Shown: piece after piece, positions 14,320 to 28,200 of the stretch
How positions within the stretch are numbered: the first letter of the stretch is position 1
Layout of the letters: each line of letters opens with the position of its first letter
Source of the DNA: Apteryx mantelli
Taxonomy: Eukaryota; Chordata; Aves; Apterygiformes; Apterygidae
NCBI RefSeq assembly: GCF_036417845.1
Contig: NC_089979.1
Location: forward strand, 20,788,458-20,852,457
Direction: 5' to 3'
Length of the DNA: 64,000 bases
Position numbers and translations under genes: made by a program
The notes under the pieces: generated by a model
Told to the model about the DNA's origin: nothing
Seen by the model: the letters and a program-made list of their open reading frames with translations, nothing else
Database searches by the model: none

Positions 14320-15620
14320 TTGTCAAAATTAAAAATGCTGGCTTATTTAATGCATTTCAGAAGTCTTTTCATACCTCTTTTTGTTCTCACCTCCATTCTA
14401 TGTTTGTTATCTATACTACTTTATCTTTTTTCAATAAAACTGCACACTGTATTCAGGATGTGGGTATACCATGCATTTATACAGTTGTGTTATAATGTTT
14501 GCTGCTTTGCTTTCAATGCTTTTTCTAATAATTCTTAGCTTTTTATTTGCTTTTTAGCCACTATTTAGCACCAACCTGCAGTTGATAAAGAATGTCTTTT
14601 CTCTTTGATTCTTTATCAATGCCTCCAACACTCTAACCAACTTCCTGCCTCTGTTGGTTTGAAAAAAGGTTTTATCATCATGAGAATGATTTTCCTCAGG
14701 ATGTTTTTGGCCATGAGGCCTTTAAAAGCCTCTCTTTTCTCTTTCTCAAGTGCCAGTAGTTAATGTAGACACTGCTATTGTGATTGATTTTTTTTTTAAT
14801 GCATTCTTTTCTGTTTAATGACATAGAATGTCACTGCCTGTATCTTTAACCAGTTATGCAAAGCTGTGAGATCCTTCTGCATTTTTTGAAGCCAGTTTTA
14901 GACTCAACTATCCTGAGTACTTCTGTTTCAACAGCAAACTTTGTTGCTTCACTTTTGATCTCTTCTCCAAGATTATCCATGTATATGTTGAGTAGCACAG
15001 TTCCAGTACATCTCCTTGGACAACCCTTTCTCTGGTGTAAAGACTGACTATCGTTTTTCTCTGTTTTCTGACAGTTGTTAGTTCAAGAGGACTTTCTTCT
15101 TATCTCACAATGGTTTAATTTCCTTAAGAGCCTTTAGCAAAGAAACTTGACAGCTTTTTGAAAATCTGAATATACTTTATTGAACACAATACTTTTGTCC
15201 ATCTGCTCTTTGAGTAATAGATTTGTGAGGTAAGACTACCATTTTCTAAGGCAAAGAGTGCTAAATACCCTGTGTTTACATATGTATCTCCTCATTATAT
15301 TCCTTATTATAGTTCCACTGATCTGCCTGGTATGGAAGTCAGACTTCTTGGGTATAGTTTTTTGGATCTTCCCTAGAACATTTTTAACAGATTGTGTCAC
15401 ATTTACTACCTTCCAGTACGGAGGCTGATTTAAGTGGTAAGTTATACATCTCAGATAGTAGTACAGCAATTTCACATCTGAGTACTTTTAGAGCTCTTGG
15501 GTGAATACCATCTGGTCTTGGGAGTTTGTTACTACTCAGCCTGTTCTAAATCCTCTTCTATTGACAAATCAGTCTGAGACTGTTCCACAGTTCCTCTTCT
15601 CTAAGGAATGATGCTGAGGA
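14320..15620 (-). mobile_element. Ancient CR1-type LINE with reverse-transcriptase remains
   Basis: Read on the minus strand, this block encodes a decayed CR1-family reverse transcriptase. Near 15495-15525 it reads PRPDGIHPR, matching the CR1 motif GPDGIHPRVLKEL. Downstream, at about 15300-15420, come YWKVVNVTQSVKNVLGKIQK and then a DP-NYRP-VSL-like stretch, corresponding to the family's WK-ANVTPIFKKG-K-DPGNYRPVSLT. Many stops and frameshifts are present, so it is not functional. On the + strand the segment from 14425 to 15030 matches the old amniote CR1 3' untranslated pattern, for example an 'aactgcacactgtattcaggatgtgg'-like stretch and a 'gtacatctccttggacaacc'-like stretch. The high divergence suggests an insertion that predates the bird radiation. 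Confidence 0.75.
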
Positions 15621-15940
15621 CCTGCTCCTCTACTATCCACATTTCAGAATATATTTTATTTTATTATTTTTTCAAATTAAAAATAGATGTGTATTTTGGA
15701 CTAGCTCTAACCTGGTCCCATGGACTGAACACCCATCTGGTGTGTATAAGGAGCACTCCCTTTCAGTTTAGTTTTGTCTGAAAGGAATCCAGTTCATGCA
15801 CTCCAAGGCTGCTCCTCAACTTGAAACAAAGGATGTTCAAACAGGTTCCCATGCACAAAGATACATTAGTGGGGTTCCTAGCTGATACGTTGACTCAGAT
15901 GGTGAAGGGTTCCTCTGGGGATGAATAAAACTAAAGAAAA

Positions 15941-15960
15941 GAGAGAGAGAGAGAGAGAGA
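15941..15960. repeat. (GA)10 microsatellite
   Basis: Ten uninterrupted GA dinucleotides preceded by an A-rich segment. Two overlapping minus-strand open frames across it (serine/leucine/phenylalanine-rich) are artefacts of the repeat. Confidence 0.9.
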
Positions 15961-18900
15961 AAAGGGAATGAGAAAACTCTTCCCAGTGGCCAGCAGGGAG
16001 AGGAAGTGATGGAGGAGTCCCCAGGCAAGCATCTCTCCTGGGCATCCTCTGCAGTGCAGGAGTGTCCCACAGCAATACTTTTGTCATGGTAACTATATAT
16101 TTTTCATCAGGACCAATACTCTCCTATTTCTGCTTTTGATGCTATCAGCACAGATTAGAGCACATTTTCATCAGGGACAGATATTGTATGCCAATTGGGT
16201 GTTAAATTTGTGCATGCATTTTTAGGGGTAACATAAATCAAATGTAAATCCTAATTCAAAAGCTGCAACTAAGGGGTAGAAAGGAGGAGAAAGAAGAGGT
16301 GATCTGCATGCCAGTGGCAGTTGCTTCCCTTGACTACTGGCCATAATATTAATACCGGGGTTTGCAGGTGCAAGGCCATGATAATAACAGCATGAGAACC
16401 ACAGAGGCTTTGGAAAACGCTGCCGTGACAGCTTGGGTGAAAGGGTACAGAGCAGCAGGTGAAAGGCAGGCTACCAAATTGCAAATGAAAGGCCCTTAGT
16501 GGCAGAGGCACCTAAGGCACTGTGCCCACAGGGAGTGGGGATGGTAAGGAGATTTGCTTCAAAACTGCACTCCTAATCCAAACTAAAATCTGCTAATGTA
16601 GGTACAGCCTCTTTGTCTCTAGCTAATATCCCAATTCTGTTGTTTCTAAAAAAAAGCACTGCAAGCAGAAAATCATTTGGCACATGATGCTGTCATTTTT
16701 TATTTAACTTGATAGAATTAGCAGTCTTATTTTTCCCATTTAGAAATGACTTCAGTTTTTTAAAGATGTTTTTCTATTCCTCTTAGCTTTCTTTACTTTT
16801 CTATGAACATTTTTGCTTTTTATTCTTTTAGAAACTTTTGATTTAGGGTATATATTTTCTTATATTTTTGATAGTCACCATGTTGTATTTTATCTTTTCT
16901 CCAGCTATCGTTTCCTTTTAACTAGCATTCTGCTTGTCTTTGGTTTACCTTTTAGAAGTTAAAGATGCATTTTTCCCCAAGTTTTTCTCTTTTATGAGAA
17001 TGTTGAAATTGAATGTATAGAGTATGAGGTGGCATGTAGTATAATAGCAAATTGTATTCAGAGATAGGCACAATTAGTTTCTAGCTTCCATTTGAAGCCA
17101 GTGGTAGGTGCTTGCTTCTGCCCCCAACTTTGGGGATCTCCCATCTTGTGTTTAAGCAGCATGACATACAAGCTGTGAAGCATATTATAGTCCTTTCTAC
17201 CTACTCAGTTATTAGACATAAGGCTAAATTAGATCACTCAGTTTCTGCTAACTCTTTTATAATTTAATTTATCATAAATCACATAAAGCATAATCGTATC
17301 CTTGATATACAGTTTCTGAACAGAAAATGACTTTATTTGTAAAGTAATCACTAGGAATGACACACAAAGGGCTTAGAAAATCTGTTCAGAGGGAGTAATT
17401 CTTTTAAAGTTTAATTATTTTTCTATAATTTTTGAAACAGAAACTAACTCACAAGGATAGAAATGAAAAAGGCCATTTCATACTTGAAAGGCTCCAAAAT
17501 GTGGCACTGACTGTTTCTGTGCTCATAAAATAGTTTAGGATACTGCATATCTGACAGATTCATCTTTCTTGGTATCTCCCTTGGGTTTTCTGACATTAGA
17601 GGACACAGTGCTTGATACAGTGCTCAATAGCTGGAATTATTGCTAATAAAGAGATACCAAGGAGGTCTAACGGTGTTCTTTAAACAAATTTAGTGAAAAG
17701 AGGAGGACTCTGTGTAACATTTATTTTTAGAAAGTGGGATGGGATAGAAAAGAAAAGTAATGGATTTTTCTCCATTTTTATGGACTCAATACACCGTGGA
17801 TACATTTCTGTCTGCCTTACTTATATTGTAGTTCTGTCAGACTATTAAGTAAAGTAAGAGAATGAGTGAGTAAGACCCTTAATTGCTATAAAATGGTCTA
17901 CAGACTTACTAACAAAACAGAAGAGAGGCAATAAACTTCTAAGGCAAGTAGTCTCTTTTTTTTCTTCTTTTTTCTTCTTCTTTGTTATGCAACTCTGGCC
18001 TTGGAACTTGTTAATTTTTTGCGCTGATAGAACAGCTCAGGAGCAAACCATGGGGGTAGCAGATGTGCTGACCCAACCTAGAAAGTGATCTACGTCCTTG
18101 AATGCTTTCCTTTGGTTAGGTAATTGAATAAAGTGGTGCAGTGTGTCTGCAGAGGGGATGGATGTGGTTATGTTGGTGCATTCCAACCATGTAGAGACAG
18201 CCAAGCTCTTTCTCTGCTTCTCATTTGCTTAAAGTTCCTTGATCTTTTAAATGTATTTTGGCCACTAGCACTTTATAGATAGATGAAGATGAATAGATGT
18301 TAGATTGACATTTCATTTAGTTGGGGATTGAAAAAAAATATTTGAATACAGAATACTATAAAGATATTAATGTAACTTTGCTTAAAGGTATCTGTTATGG
18401 TCCTCGAGGAAGTAGAATTTCTATTTTCTAAACTGCTATTTTCTCCCATTTTATCTACTGACCCTGTTCAGTTTTGCTATGCTAGACCTGGAGAGCTATA
18501 TATCAAATTTTACATATATGTTGTTCAACCATTTCTTAGTGATAGTTCTAATGCCAGGCAAGATAGTAAATGAGCACAATGTCAGTACTAAAACGGGCAA
18601 GTTAATAAACCCAATAATGTATTTAAATTCTTTTTGTTAAAATAATACTCAAAGGATTCCAGTGGCAAAATCTAATGTGCTTAATGGTTAATCACAATTG
18701 CTTTTTTATTCTGTTGCTCATTGGGTGATGTAGTATGTGCCATCCCTCACTACTAGTTTGCATTTTTTATTCCTGTGTGTTATCCAGTGTTCCTAGTAGC
18801 AAATGAACAAACACAAAGTCTGCTAAAATTGGTGGAAACCGAGAACACTGTATTTATTCATCTCCAGGTTTGTTTCTTAACATTAAGGATAGTTTATTTA

Positions 18901-20296
18901 TTTTTACAAATTTCTTTGCAAATGCAATGACACATAACTAGCATAGTGTCATCTGAAAGAGAAATGTAGCATTAATAAAATAAATGTATATTCTATGTGA
19001 TATTTGTTATAAGTGAGCTTGGAAAAGTAATGGAGTCTATATTGTCTTGTTCACAGCCTTTTTAGACTGTGTATTAGACTGAAATTCTGTGATAATAGAT
19101 TTTTTTTTTCCTCTTTGAATGCGCCATTGAAAGAGAAAAAAGGTTTTGAGAAAAGCCAGGAAGGCAGGGAAGTAAGTGAGTGTTGGAGAGGAAGTTTGTG
19201 ATTGAGTCTCATAATTTTCAGAAGGGTTTTGACTCAATTTGAATTGAAGTAAAAGTCTCAGGCACCTCAGACTGCCTCTCTATGGAACTACCTGTTTTTT
19301 TATATATAAAGCAACACAATATGTAAAAAAATGCACCTGAAAGATGTTTACAAGCTCAAGAGAGGTGAGTTGAAGAGCCTCAGAACATGCCATTAGCTGT
19401 TAAACCTCTGCGAGGAGCTGCAAAGGTGGTCAGGAGAAGCAATAGGACTGGCCATGAAATCTGACAGATATCATGGGTTCTCCAGAAAAGACTTGTGCAC
19501 TGCTAATTGATTTGTACCAAATTTTAGAAAACAAGCAAACACAGCTTTAGCCTTGGCTTTTCTGAGTGACTTCCAGCTGGAATTGTAAGGAAAGGCTAAA
19601 CCTGTGGATAGCATAACCTTTCTTGACTAATTTATTTGGGGCTGAATGCAGAGGAATGAGCTTCTTGTTCCTCTCACCATCCAAATAAAGACCATGCACC
19701 ACACAAAGAGACATAAGCAGTTGGAAGTAAAGAAGATTATGTCTGTGATGTCTCCCAGTCTGTATGGTATGGAAGACGCACACATATGTGAGATCTGTAC
19801 ACCTCAGGACACAATCTGCTGTTTTAAAGTCTAGGTTTATGTTTGATTCTGATTCACTGTGGACTCAGATTCATCACTAGAGTCCACAGGGCCACTGCAG
19901 AGCTCCGCTTACTACTGTAATTGGCAGCAGAATTGGGAGAAAGGCTGTAGCTAGCACTGCACTAATTTTTGCATGGTGCTTTTTGATCCATGCATGCACC
20001 TTCCGGGAACTTACTGGCATCTAAAACTGGACAGTCAAAAGTGATATGAATCTATGTTAGCAATTGCCAAGTGGAAGATGACAATGCTGTATGCAAATAA
20101 AATACAGATATTTATCATCTGTAGCCCACATACTCTGAGAAGCTTCCACTGCACAGCTTCATCTGGTATCCAGGGAAGTAATAATCCCCAAAACATTTCC
20201 TGTACCTGGGCTGTGTACCTTTTAAATCATTATAAAAGGCTCTAAGTGGATAAATGGATGCCTAAGGGTGTTACCACAATTGAATTTCACTCACAG

Positions 20297-20343
20297 AAGT
20301 TGTACTTGGGTTCTGTCCAGGATGGAGAGCTGTGGTATTCAAG
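20297..20343 (+). other. Candidate short exon upstream of CNBD1 (weak)
   Basis: A 47-base block sits between an acceptor (CACTCACAG) and a strong donor (CAAG followed by GTAAGTTAG). In its first frame it reads KLYLGSVQDGELWYS plus two bases, AG. These would join phase-correctly with the first base (A) of the exon at 32477 to give Arg. The phase match is suggestive, but all three frames are open and I do not recognise the residues as CNBD1, so chance is the more likely explanation. Confidence 0.12.
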
Positions 20344-21313
20344 GTAAGTTAGTGAGGTTTGCACCTCATTTGTGCTCTGAGACTACTGAAAATAAGTCTC
20401 ATTACAGTTTCTTGCTAGATTTTTCTTCAGGTTGTTTACTTTATAGGACATGGGATATTTTACTTTTGCTCCTTCAGGCTCACTAATTCATTCTTATTGA
20501 AAGAAATGTGCCTTTTTTTCTAGCTATTAAGACATAACGAGGTTTCTAGACATCAGGTATCTAAAAGTTGATTGTGAATTGTCCGTCTCAACCTAAAACA
20601 CTCAAGTATACACTCTCACTACTACAACTCAAATGGCTTTTGCCATTTTTACCTTTCCATTCAGTGAGAACTGAGTCATAACTAAACTTCCATAAATCTG
20701 AGACGACAGGCATTTTTATTCTTCTTTAAATGCCACTGAAAAAGATTCCACATTTGAAGAGTGCTTTCAAAGGAGAACAAGCTCTTTCTTAGAAGTATTC
20801 CAACCCTCTTACATGAAAACCTGTTAAGACACAGACACTCATTTTCTGGTTGAGCTCATGTATGAGTCATGCAAGAATCCAAATCCTTTGCCTTTTTACC
20901 ATTTAAACAGTTTAGAAAACCTTTGAAGAACTGAACAAATTTCACTCAAAGCTTTTTCTCTTGTTTACCAAGAAACCCTACTTTTGCTTTTTCCTGCCTC
21001 ATGCCTGTATTCATTATTTGATTGATATTGTTTTTTGCTGTTAGCATTTTAGGAAGATGCTGCTGTTTTCTTCATCTAGGCACATAAATTATATATATAT
21101 TTTTAACATGGTTATATATAAATGTGCCATTAGAATGATGTTTAAGGATGAACAGTTTAAGGATCCACAGACGTTAGATTTCTCCCTTGCATCTACAATT
21201 AAAATGTACCAATTTTGTATGCCATCTCACCTTTTCTTCCTCAGTTTGTCATAAATAATGATTGAGATTATTGTACGGTTTTATTTTTTTTTAGGGAGAA
21301 ATGACAGCACAGG

Positions 21314-21340
21314 AAGACTGCATTTCCAAAATGCAGTCTT
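21314..21340. repeat. Perfect 12-base inverted repeat with 3-base loop
   Basis: AAGACTGCATTT, CCA, AAATGCAGTCTT: two perfect 12-base arms around a three-base loop, followed at once by ten A and a G-rich run. No element family is recognised. Confidence 0.9.
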
Positions 21341-24300
21341 AAAAAAAAAAGGGGTGGGGGGGAGTTGCTGATTTGAGTGTTCAATAAGCTGAGTGGCTCA
21401 ATGCTTTATTTCTATTCAGGCATGTTTGAGGCAGATCTGGATTAAGCTCTCCATGTATTAAATAGCTTTACTATTTGACTTATGTATCTTGATGTATTTC
21501 TTTCTTCTCTAACAAGAAATCCTAATTTTTAATCAGCTGAGACTTTCAAGGTTTGTATTAGAAAATTGATTTCCTTCCCATAAAGGCACATTATTTAGAG
21601 GGCTTTGTATTGAACTAAAGTTTCTGCACTATTGCCTGTGATAGGGGTTTTTACCATGGCAACATCCCCATAGAAAGCAGTTGTGCCAAAACCATTACCT
21701 GTCAATAAAATAGAGAATTACATGAACTTCGTGTCTGCAACCTTTGTCACAAAAATGATGTTTCACAACATTAATATCTGATATATTCTCAGAAATTTAG
21801 TAGCATGGCATTCTGCTTTCACCTTTCCACATTTTATATGTGACTGGTTAGCTACTTCATTCTTTTTCTTGTTGATGGCCTTGCTAATTTGAGGGAAAAG
21901 GTGTAGTTGCTAGCAAAAAGATGAAATGCTGAAAGGTTAAGGCAATAAAGCACATTACTGTATTTCATGGTAGAGAAAATTACTTACCTGTAATTGTTGT
22001 TCAGTGGAGAAGTGAAACATTTGAACATCCATTTCTAAATGTTTTTCCTAGACAGTGACCTGGTGTCTCAGTGCCAGATAAAACAAAACACTGGGCAGAT
22101 TTTCTAACAGCTTTTGTCTCTCTATTTAACACAAATGGCTTTTTAAAGTCTAGTCTGTGAAGGGAGACTTGGGGTTTTGAGGGAACAGTTAGAAATAAGT
22201 CAGTGATTAAAGCTGAGAGGAATGTATGATTAGCATGCAGCTTTGTCATTTATTCATTCATCTTTATAACATCTAGGGCTCAGTTTTGCCTTGCAATATG
22301 CCAGTAAGCACCTAGCACTGTAGTGCAAAGCCATGGTCCTCATTGCAGGAGGTGGAAGTGTGACTGCTTGTCCCACCACTGCTTTATCCCATTCAGCCCT
22401 ACATTCACTAGGGGACAAGGGCAGTCAAGTGGCCAAGGGCTGTCTACTAAAAGGATGATGAAAGCAGCCAACAGATTCCTTTTTTCCTTCTGAGATTTTG
22501 ATAAGTTTTAATCTTCTCCCAAAGCCCCAAGAGCCTGGCAGAACTCTCTTTTTTTGGAAAAGTGGTCTGTCTTAGGTGATTCCTGCCCCAGCCATCTGAG
22601 CAGCAGTCTGGGCCAGGGGGACCGCACCTCAGCTCTCCACTCGCAAGATCAGCAATGTTCTCCAGGTGGCCCGGAGGTCAGCACTCACTGCTTAATGTCT
22701 CCTCAGAGTGCCCCAACTTATTCTTGAGTCCCTACTGCCATCCAAGAATAGGCAATTTAGAAATCAGGTGAGGTATGAAGTCCTTGATAACCTTTTAAGC
22801 CTTACACCTTCGTCTGCTGCATGTGCAGCTGAAAGGCATGTAGCTTAGTGCTGGGCATACAAAATACTAAGTAATTCAAGAGGTAGATTTCATTCTTGGA
22901 TGAACAGTTGGTGTCATATTTAATGCAAAATCATCTGTGTAGTGCAAACACTGGGAGAGGAATGAGAGCAAGTTCTGAGCAGTTTGTGTCTTTGGATAAA
23001 TTACACAGCCTGACATGTCAGCTGGCAGGACTAATCTACCAATGGGATTTTTACCACAGTGTAGGAAAGGATACACAGCATTTATTTTATCCTGCAGTTT
23101 CTTATGACCCTTTTTCCTTTAGCAATCTGTGAACTACCAAAGCCTCACTCTGAGAGTAAAATTATTGCATATCATCTTTCTTGACTCACTGGACTCGTTT
23201 TTTCGAATTGGATTAGGAACACCTACTGTTTGCTTTTGAAGTAGGATATACTCAAACTATGCTAGTGCTGACTGTAAGCCTTGCTTGTGTGCAGTCTTTT
23301 GATCTCTGTCCTGTACGAACCAATGTAGCCTGTGGCCTATAGTGACTTACTATAGCAAAAGATAAAGCAAGTTTTGGGTGCATATCCTACAGGTGTACAA
23401 GCTCATGGTGTTCCTAGGGTTCAGCATTTGAGATGACAAAAGAGTTTGTCTGACAGGTAGGAACCATTCCTGTGAAAATGGAGATATTTTCAATCATCTC
23501 TTGCACTAAACACTATAAGATGCTATATTCAATTGCTGTATTTTAGTCAAGAATTCTTCAGAATATAAATGTTAATACATTTTGCTGCTGGCTAACTGCC
23601 TCTATCAGTTGGGCTGGCAAGGTTTTTCCAGGGTGGTGGGCACAGTCTCTCAAGGCAGGCAGGAAGCTGCACTATGAGAGACAAATAGCTGTTGTGAGGA
23701 CCAGATTTGTCAACAACATAAATCGCTGGCAGAGTCACTATTGAGAGCTGCATTTGAAAAATCTAAAATCTAAAACTATAGAGGGCCTAAAATTAAAAAG
23801 AAATCTTTTTTAGGTTAATTTCATGCAAGTCACACAAAATAATTACAAAGAGTCACATGTTATCCTTCCATATGGCTAAAACCAAAACAGTTGTTTGTAT
23901 TGTTTATCTTAAAATCGTCCAGCAGAAGCAGCCTGGCATGATGTCCAAAACCAATATCCCATGGAAAGTTTCAAAGAAATACAATGTGTATATGGTTTTT
24001 ATACTCTAGATATTCATTTTCTAATCATTTTTTAATCACAGTGGTTAACACAGGAGAGTGTAATTATTATTGGCTGCACAAATTGCTTTTAACAAAATTA
24101 TATCCTAACTTATTATCATATTACCATAGTTACATTATTATTACAGAATAACCTTGTACTTAATTACTCACCAAAAGCAATTATGGCAAATAATTTGAAC
24201 ATTCTAATTTAGTGAAAATATCTTATTTTCTTTTATGAACAACAAAATGTCATTCTAGCTAGGTAATAGGATAAATCGCATTTATCACTGTACACTTAAT

Positions 24301-26631
24301 ATAGTTCAAACAAATTCCTTAGGCCAAAACGTTCTCTCCCTGTGTTCCTGCAAAGTTAGCAGACCAAAATAAGGTTAACATCAAGAACAAAATCTGATTG
24401 TATTGACTTGCTGTTAATCTACATGTTATATTATGCTGTCATGCTGTAATGATGGTTACAGAAATGTACGGTGCATTAGAGTACAAAATGTATCTCTGGC
24501 TTTGTTTGTTTTTCTTGTAGATGGGTTGCAGGTCTTCTCTGCACTTCTGGACATGTACAAAGCTTGAAGGTGTTTAACAGCTGGACTTTTTATTTGGGAC
24601 TTATCTCTAATTGTTGTATACTGGTATTTAATGTGTGAAAAGAATCCCAGTTTTAGCTCTGTTTTGGTAAAGGTCATTTCAAGAGAATTGATAAATTTTG
24701 CCAATAGAAAAAGCCAGTAACTTATTTTATGCTACATTACATTATTTCAGTTTATGCAATTGTTAAGACCTCTCCTAAGAATAGAACAGGAAATGGTCAG
24801 GCAGCTGTAGTACTGGGATTAGATCAATATACAATTGCTATGAATATGCAGAAAGAAGTTGTGCCAAAAATTCTAAATGTTGAATAGGAAATAGATAAGG
24901 AAACCCCATCTTAATTGTGGGATTAAGGGCAAAGTTTAGAAAAAGCTAGGAAATCAGTTACCAGAATAACTATATACAAAGAAGGGCTTATAGAGCAAGG
25001 GCAGATTCCATATGCAAGTTCACAGACTGTACACTCACCTATGTTCATACTGGCCACATTGCATAGCTTTGCAACGCTTAGTCCAGGGAGCAAGAAGGCC
25101 TGAATTTAAGGCAGCAATTGTGACAATCCCAGTAAAGCCACAGAGATTTAGGAGAGAAAATGCCTTCTGATGTGCAATGGAGAGAAAAAAAAGACACTTA
25201 AACAGAGCCTAGCTCTGAAGTGGAGAAGTTTCTGATGTATAAATGCCACTGCTGGAGTGTGCGATAAAAGTACAGAAATGTGTTTGTTGCAGCTCATTTT
25301 ATGCGAGCTGCAAACTCTGAACCAGAAGCAGATAGAATCCTTTATCAGAGTGCTATCAAATGCATTTTAAGGCTGTGATCCTATGGATCTGAATCCCTTC
25401 TAAGCAGGCAGCAAATAATTGTGCATGCGCAGCTTGTTGGAGAGGTACCAGAAATACCAGATTTACTGCATGTGAGCAAATTGTATTTGCATCTCTTGCA
25501 TGGTTTGTCTGATGTGGTCAGGACATATCAGACATGTTGCATGTGCTCAGATAGAATTCAGGTGTGCAATTAATTGTTATTTTAACCTGTGCTGCCAGAA
25601 ATCTGTAAATCTGAAGTGGGAGCTCAGCAGATCTCTCACCAAAATTGGTAAGATTGGCAGCTCTGCATGAAGAGGGAAGGATCCATTTGCTTTTTAGTTT
25701 TCAGAAGGCGAAAAAAAGCAACATATCTAATCTGCAATAATTGCTGTCAAGTATTTAGACTGTCTTTCATTGCAGCTGTCTAACTGACAGGCAGTCTGAA
25801 TATAGAATGATTGACATTCTTTAAGGTAAACATGCAGACATTATGCAAAAGGAAGCGCTGCCTAGAAATGGTGATATAATATCCGACACTGATGATAAGT
25901 GCTCTGTGTTATCACCTACAGCCCTACAAGTAATTTGATTGAAAACAAGGAATTCTGTCCATAAGAACACGTAAGACACTCCTGTGAGCAACGACGACTT
26001 TCTCCTCTGGAAGATAATTTCCTAGACTTTTGTTTTTTTGACAAATTTAATTTGGGCAAAGAGATGGAATAAATGAAGAAAACGGACAGGGTGATCTAGT
26101 CAGACAGAAAGAGAAAAGGGTTAAGCAGTTTTGAAATATTTTTCATCCAGCTTTTAATCATGGACAATAATTTTTAAAATGATTACACGGTTTGTCACAG
26201 AAGTTATGTTTTTGCTGCTTTATTTTTGCCTTTAGCTTTCATTATATCACGCTAGTCAAAATAAGATGTCCTTCCCTCCGCTTTAATTCAGCATACCATT
26301 AAGTATACATACGTCTATGATTTGATTTATTCTTACCATCTTGAAAATGTTTTTGTTGAAAAGAATGCTCCAGAAAAATATGTCTGGGAAATGTTGGCCA
26401 AGTTCTGTGCCTAGTTTAACTCTGAAGGATGCATCATTCTTACCCAGGTTGCAAAGTCCATTTTGATGCTTAAGCATGTTTTCTGTTTTATACCAGCTAA
26501 AGCAAACAGTCAAAAAAAAAAAAAAAATCTGCCTCTGCTGCTAAGTAGCCTAGTGAGCAGATATGATGCTGTTTCATTCCCCCAAGAGACCTGTAAGGAC
26601 CATGCTGCTGTTTCCAGAAACATCTCTGAAG

Positions 26632-26663
26632 TGATCAGATCTACTGATCAGATCTACTGATCA
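26632..26663. repeat. 14-base tandem repeat TGATCAGATCTACT
   Basis: Two full copies and a partial third copy of TGATCAGATCTACT stand in tandem. The unit contains the palindrome TGATCA and overlaps AGATCT. Confidence 0.9.
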
Positions 26664-28200
26664 TAGTACTGAGAGCCCTTCAGAATAACTGAGAGTTATT
26701 AGATTTCATACCAAGCTGCAGTTCTGTTCTTGAAGGCATGGACTTGTATCTCTTAAGTGCATTTAGCTGTTTACAGCACACTTTGTTGGAACATCACATA
26801 CACAAGGAAGGTCCTGAGTTTAAATTAGTTCTGTACATTACAGGAAGAGAAAATATTTGATTGCTAAGAAGTCTTTTAAAGAAGTCTTTTAACCCTAACA
26901 TGGTTATCTAACAGCTACACATAAGGCATTTCTAATCATACCTATCATAGCATCCTATTTATGCTTATACTGCTGTGCATTTCATCAGATTGTTCACTAG
27001 TTTCTCCTCAAAGTTGCTCAGTTTTCTTTCCAGTGTTTTCAGCTGCTTAGAAGCTATTAGTGTATATGAGCAGACTAAATTAATTATTTCCATGTAATTT
27101 TCTTTGCCATTGTTGATACTGAATTTTATCACTGTGCTGGTCCAGTGTATTCATTCTTTGCAATCTTACAGCCTAGAGCATTCAGAAACAAAAATAACTC
27201 CTCACGAACCTTTTTTCCAGCTTCCTTTATTCACTTCATCTTTCAAGCCATTGTTTAAATACATTTAACAGTCCTGATCCCTCAAATCACTATACTATTA
27301 AATTATTTTCATTCTGAGAATTACTCATTAGAAACCACAGGGGACTCTTCTTGAAGCAAGATACTCCTCACCGTAAGAAAAAAAAAAACAACAGCATTTT
27401 GTTCTTATTTATTCCCATTTATTTTATTTCTAGTCTTTAATTTTATTCATTATAGCAGTGTGCAGTATTAATCAGTCTGTGATTTTCAGACTCTCATATC
27501 TTGTAAAGAGCTTCTATTCAAAGCTTGAAAAATGTCTGAATAAATTGTAACTACCTGGTTTACCTTAGACCTTTTATTCTTAAATCTTTATTTACCTACA
27601 CAGACAATCTGCTAAAGCCAGAACTGAGATCTGTAATTTTCTTCATGTGGGCTATACATTCACACAGTAGTATTATCTTACTTAGTGGCAATAAAATATG
27701 TTTTTTAAACATGAATAATTGCCTGGTTACTAGCCAGGAAAGTCCTTTGTATATCTAAGCAAGCCCTGCGCATATGGGAATCTGAACAATAGCTGAATAC
27801 TGATTATGGTTATTCCTGAATTTTCCCACAATTTTGATACCTGAAAATAAAAGCATAATTCTCCTAGACTCATTGAAGTTATAATAAGATTAGCACAATT
27901 TTTAAAACACTCAGTTTCCTTCCTTCACATCATTTAAACACATTGTTCTGAGTAAATATTATCTGATTAATATAGTAGTTCTATTTTAAAATTTACGTTT
28001 TATATTTTGTGTATATCTCAAATATCAAATGCCACTTCCTCAGTGCCTTAAATTATATTAAATAAATTTTGCATTAAAGCATATGAGCATTGGTAAGGAA
28101 ATACATTATTTGTAGTCTGTACGTTACACAGAGCCACCTCTGCTGCCTAATGGAAGTCAAAGTGGGATTTATATAAATTCTTACCCTGACTGTCCTAGCT

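Larger units (their letters stand above)
15625..28195. other. Noncoding DNA, mostly without features
   Basis: No gene is recognised in these 12.6 kb. Present are a GA microsatellite (15941-15960), a perfect short hairpin followed by an A-run (21314-21350), a 14-base tandem motif (26632-26663) and an A-run (26512-26527). The block from about 25230 to 26000 has a mixed, non-repetitive texture with octamer-like ATTTGCAT sites and might be a conserved noncoding element, but conservation cannot be judged from one sequence. Confidence 0.55.

Noticed and set aside
15837..16087. Two overlapping minus-strand frames with serine/leucine/phenylalanine runs
   Set aside because: Created by the GA microsatellite at 15941-15960.
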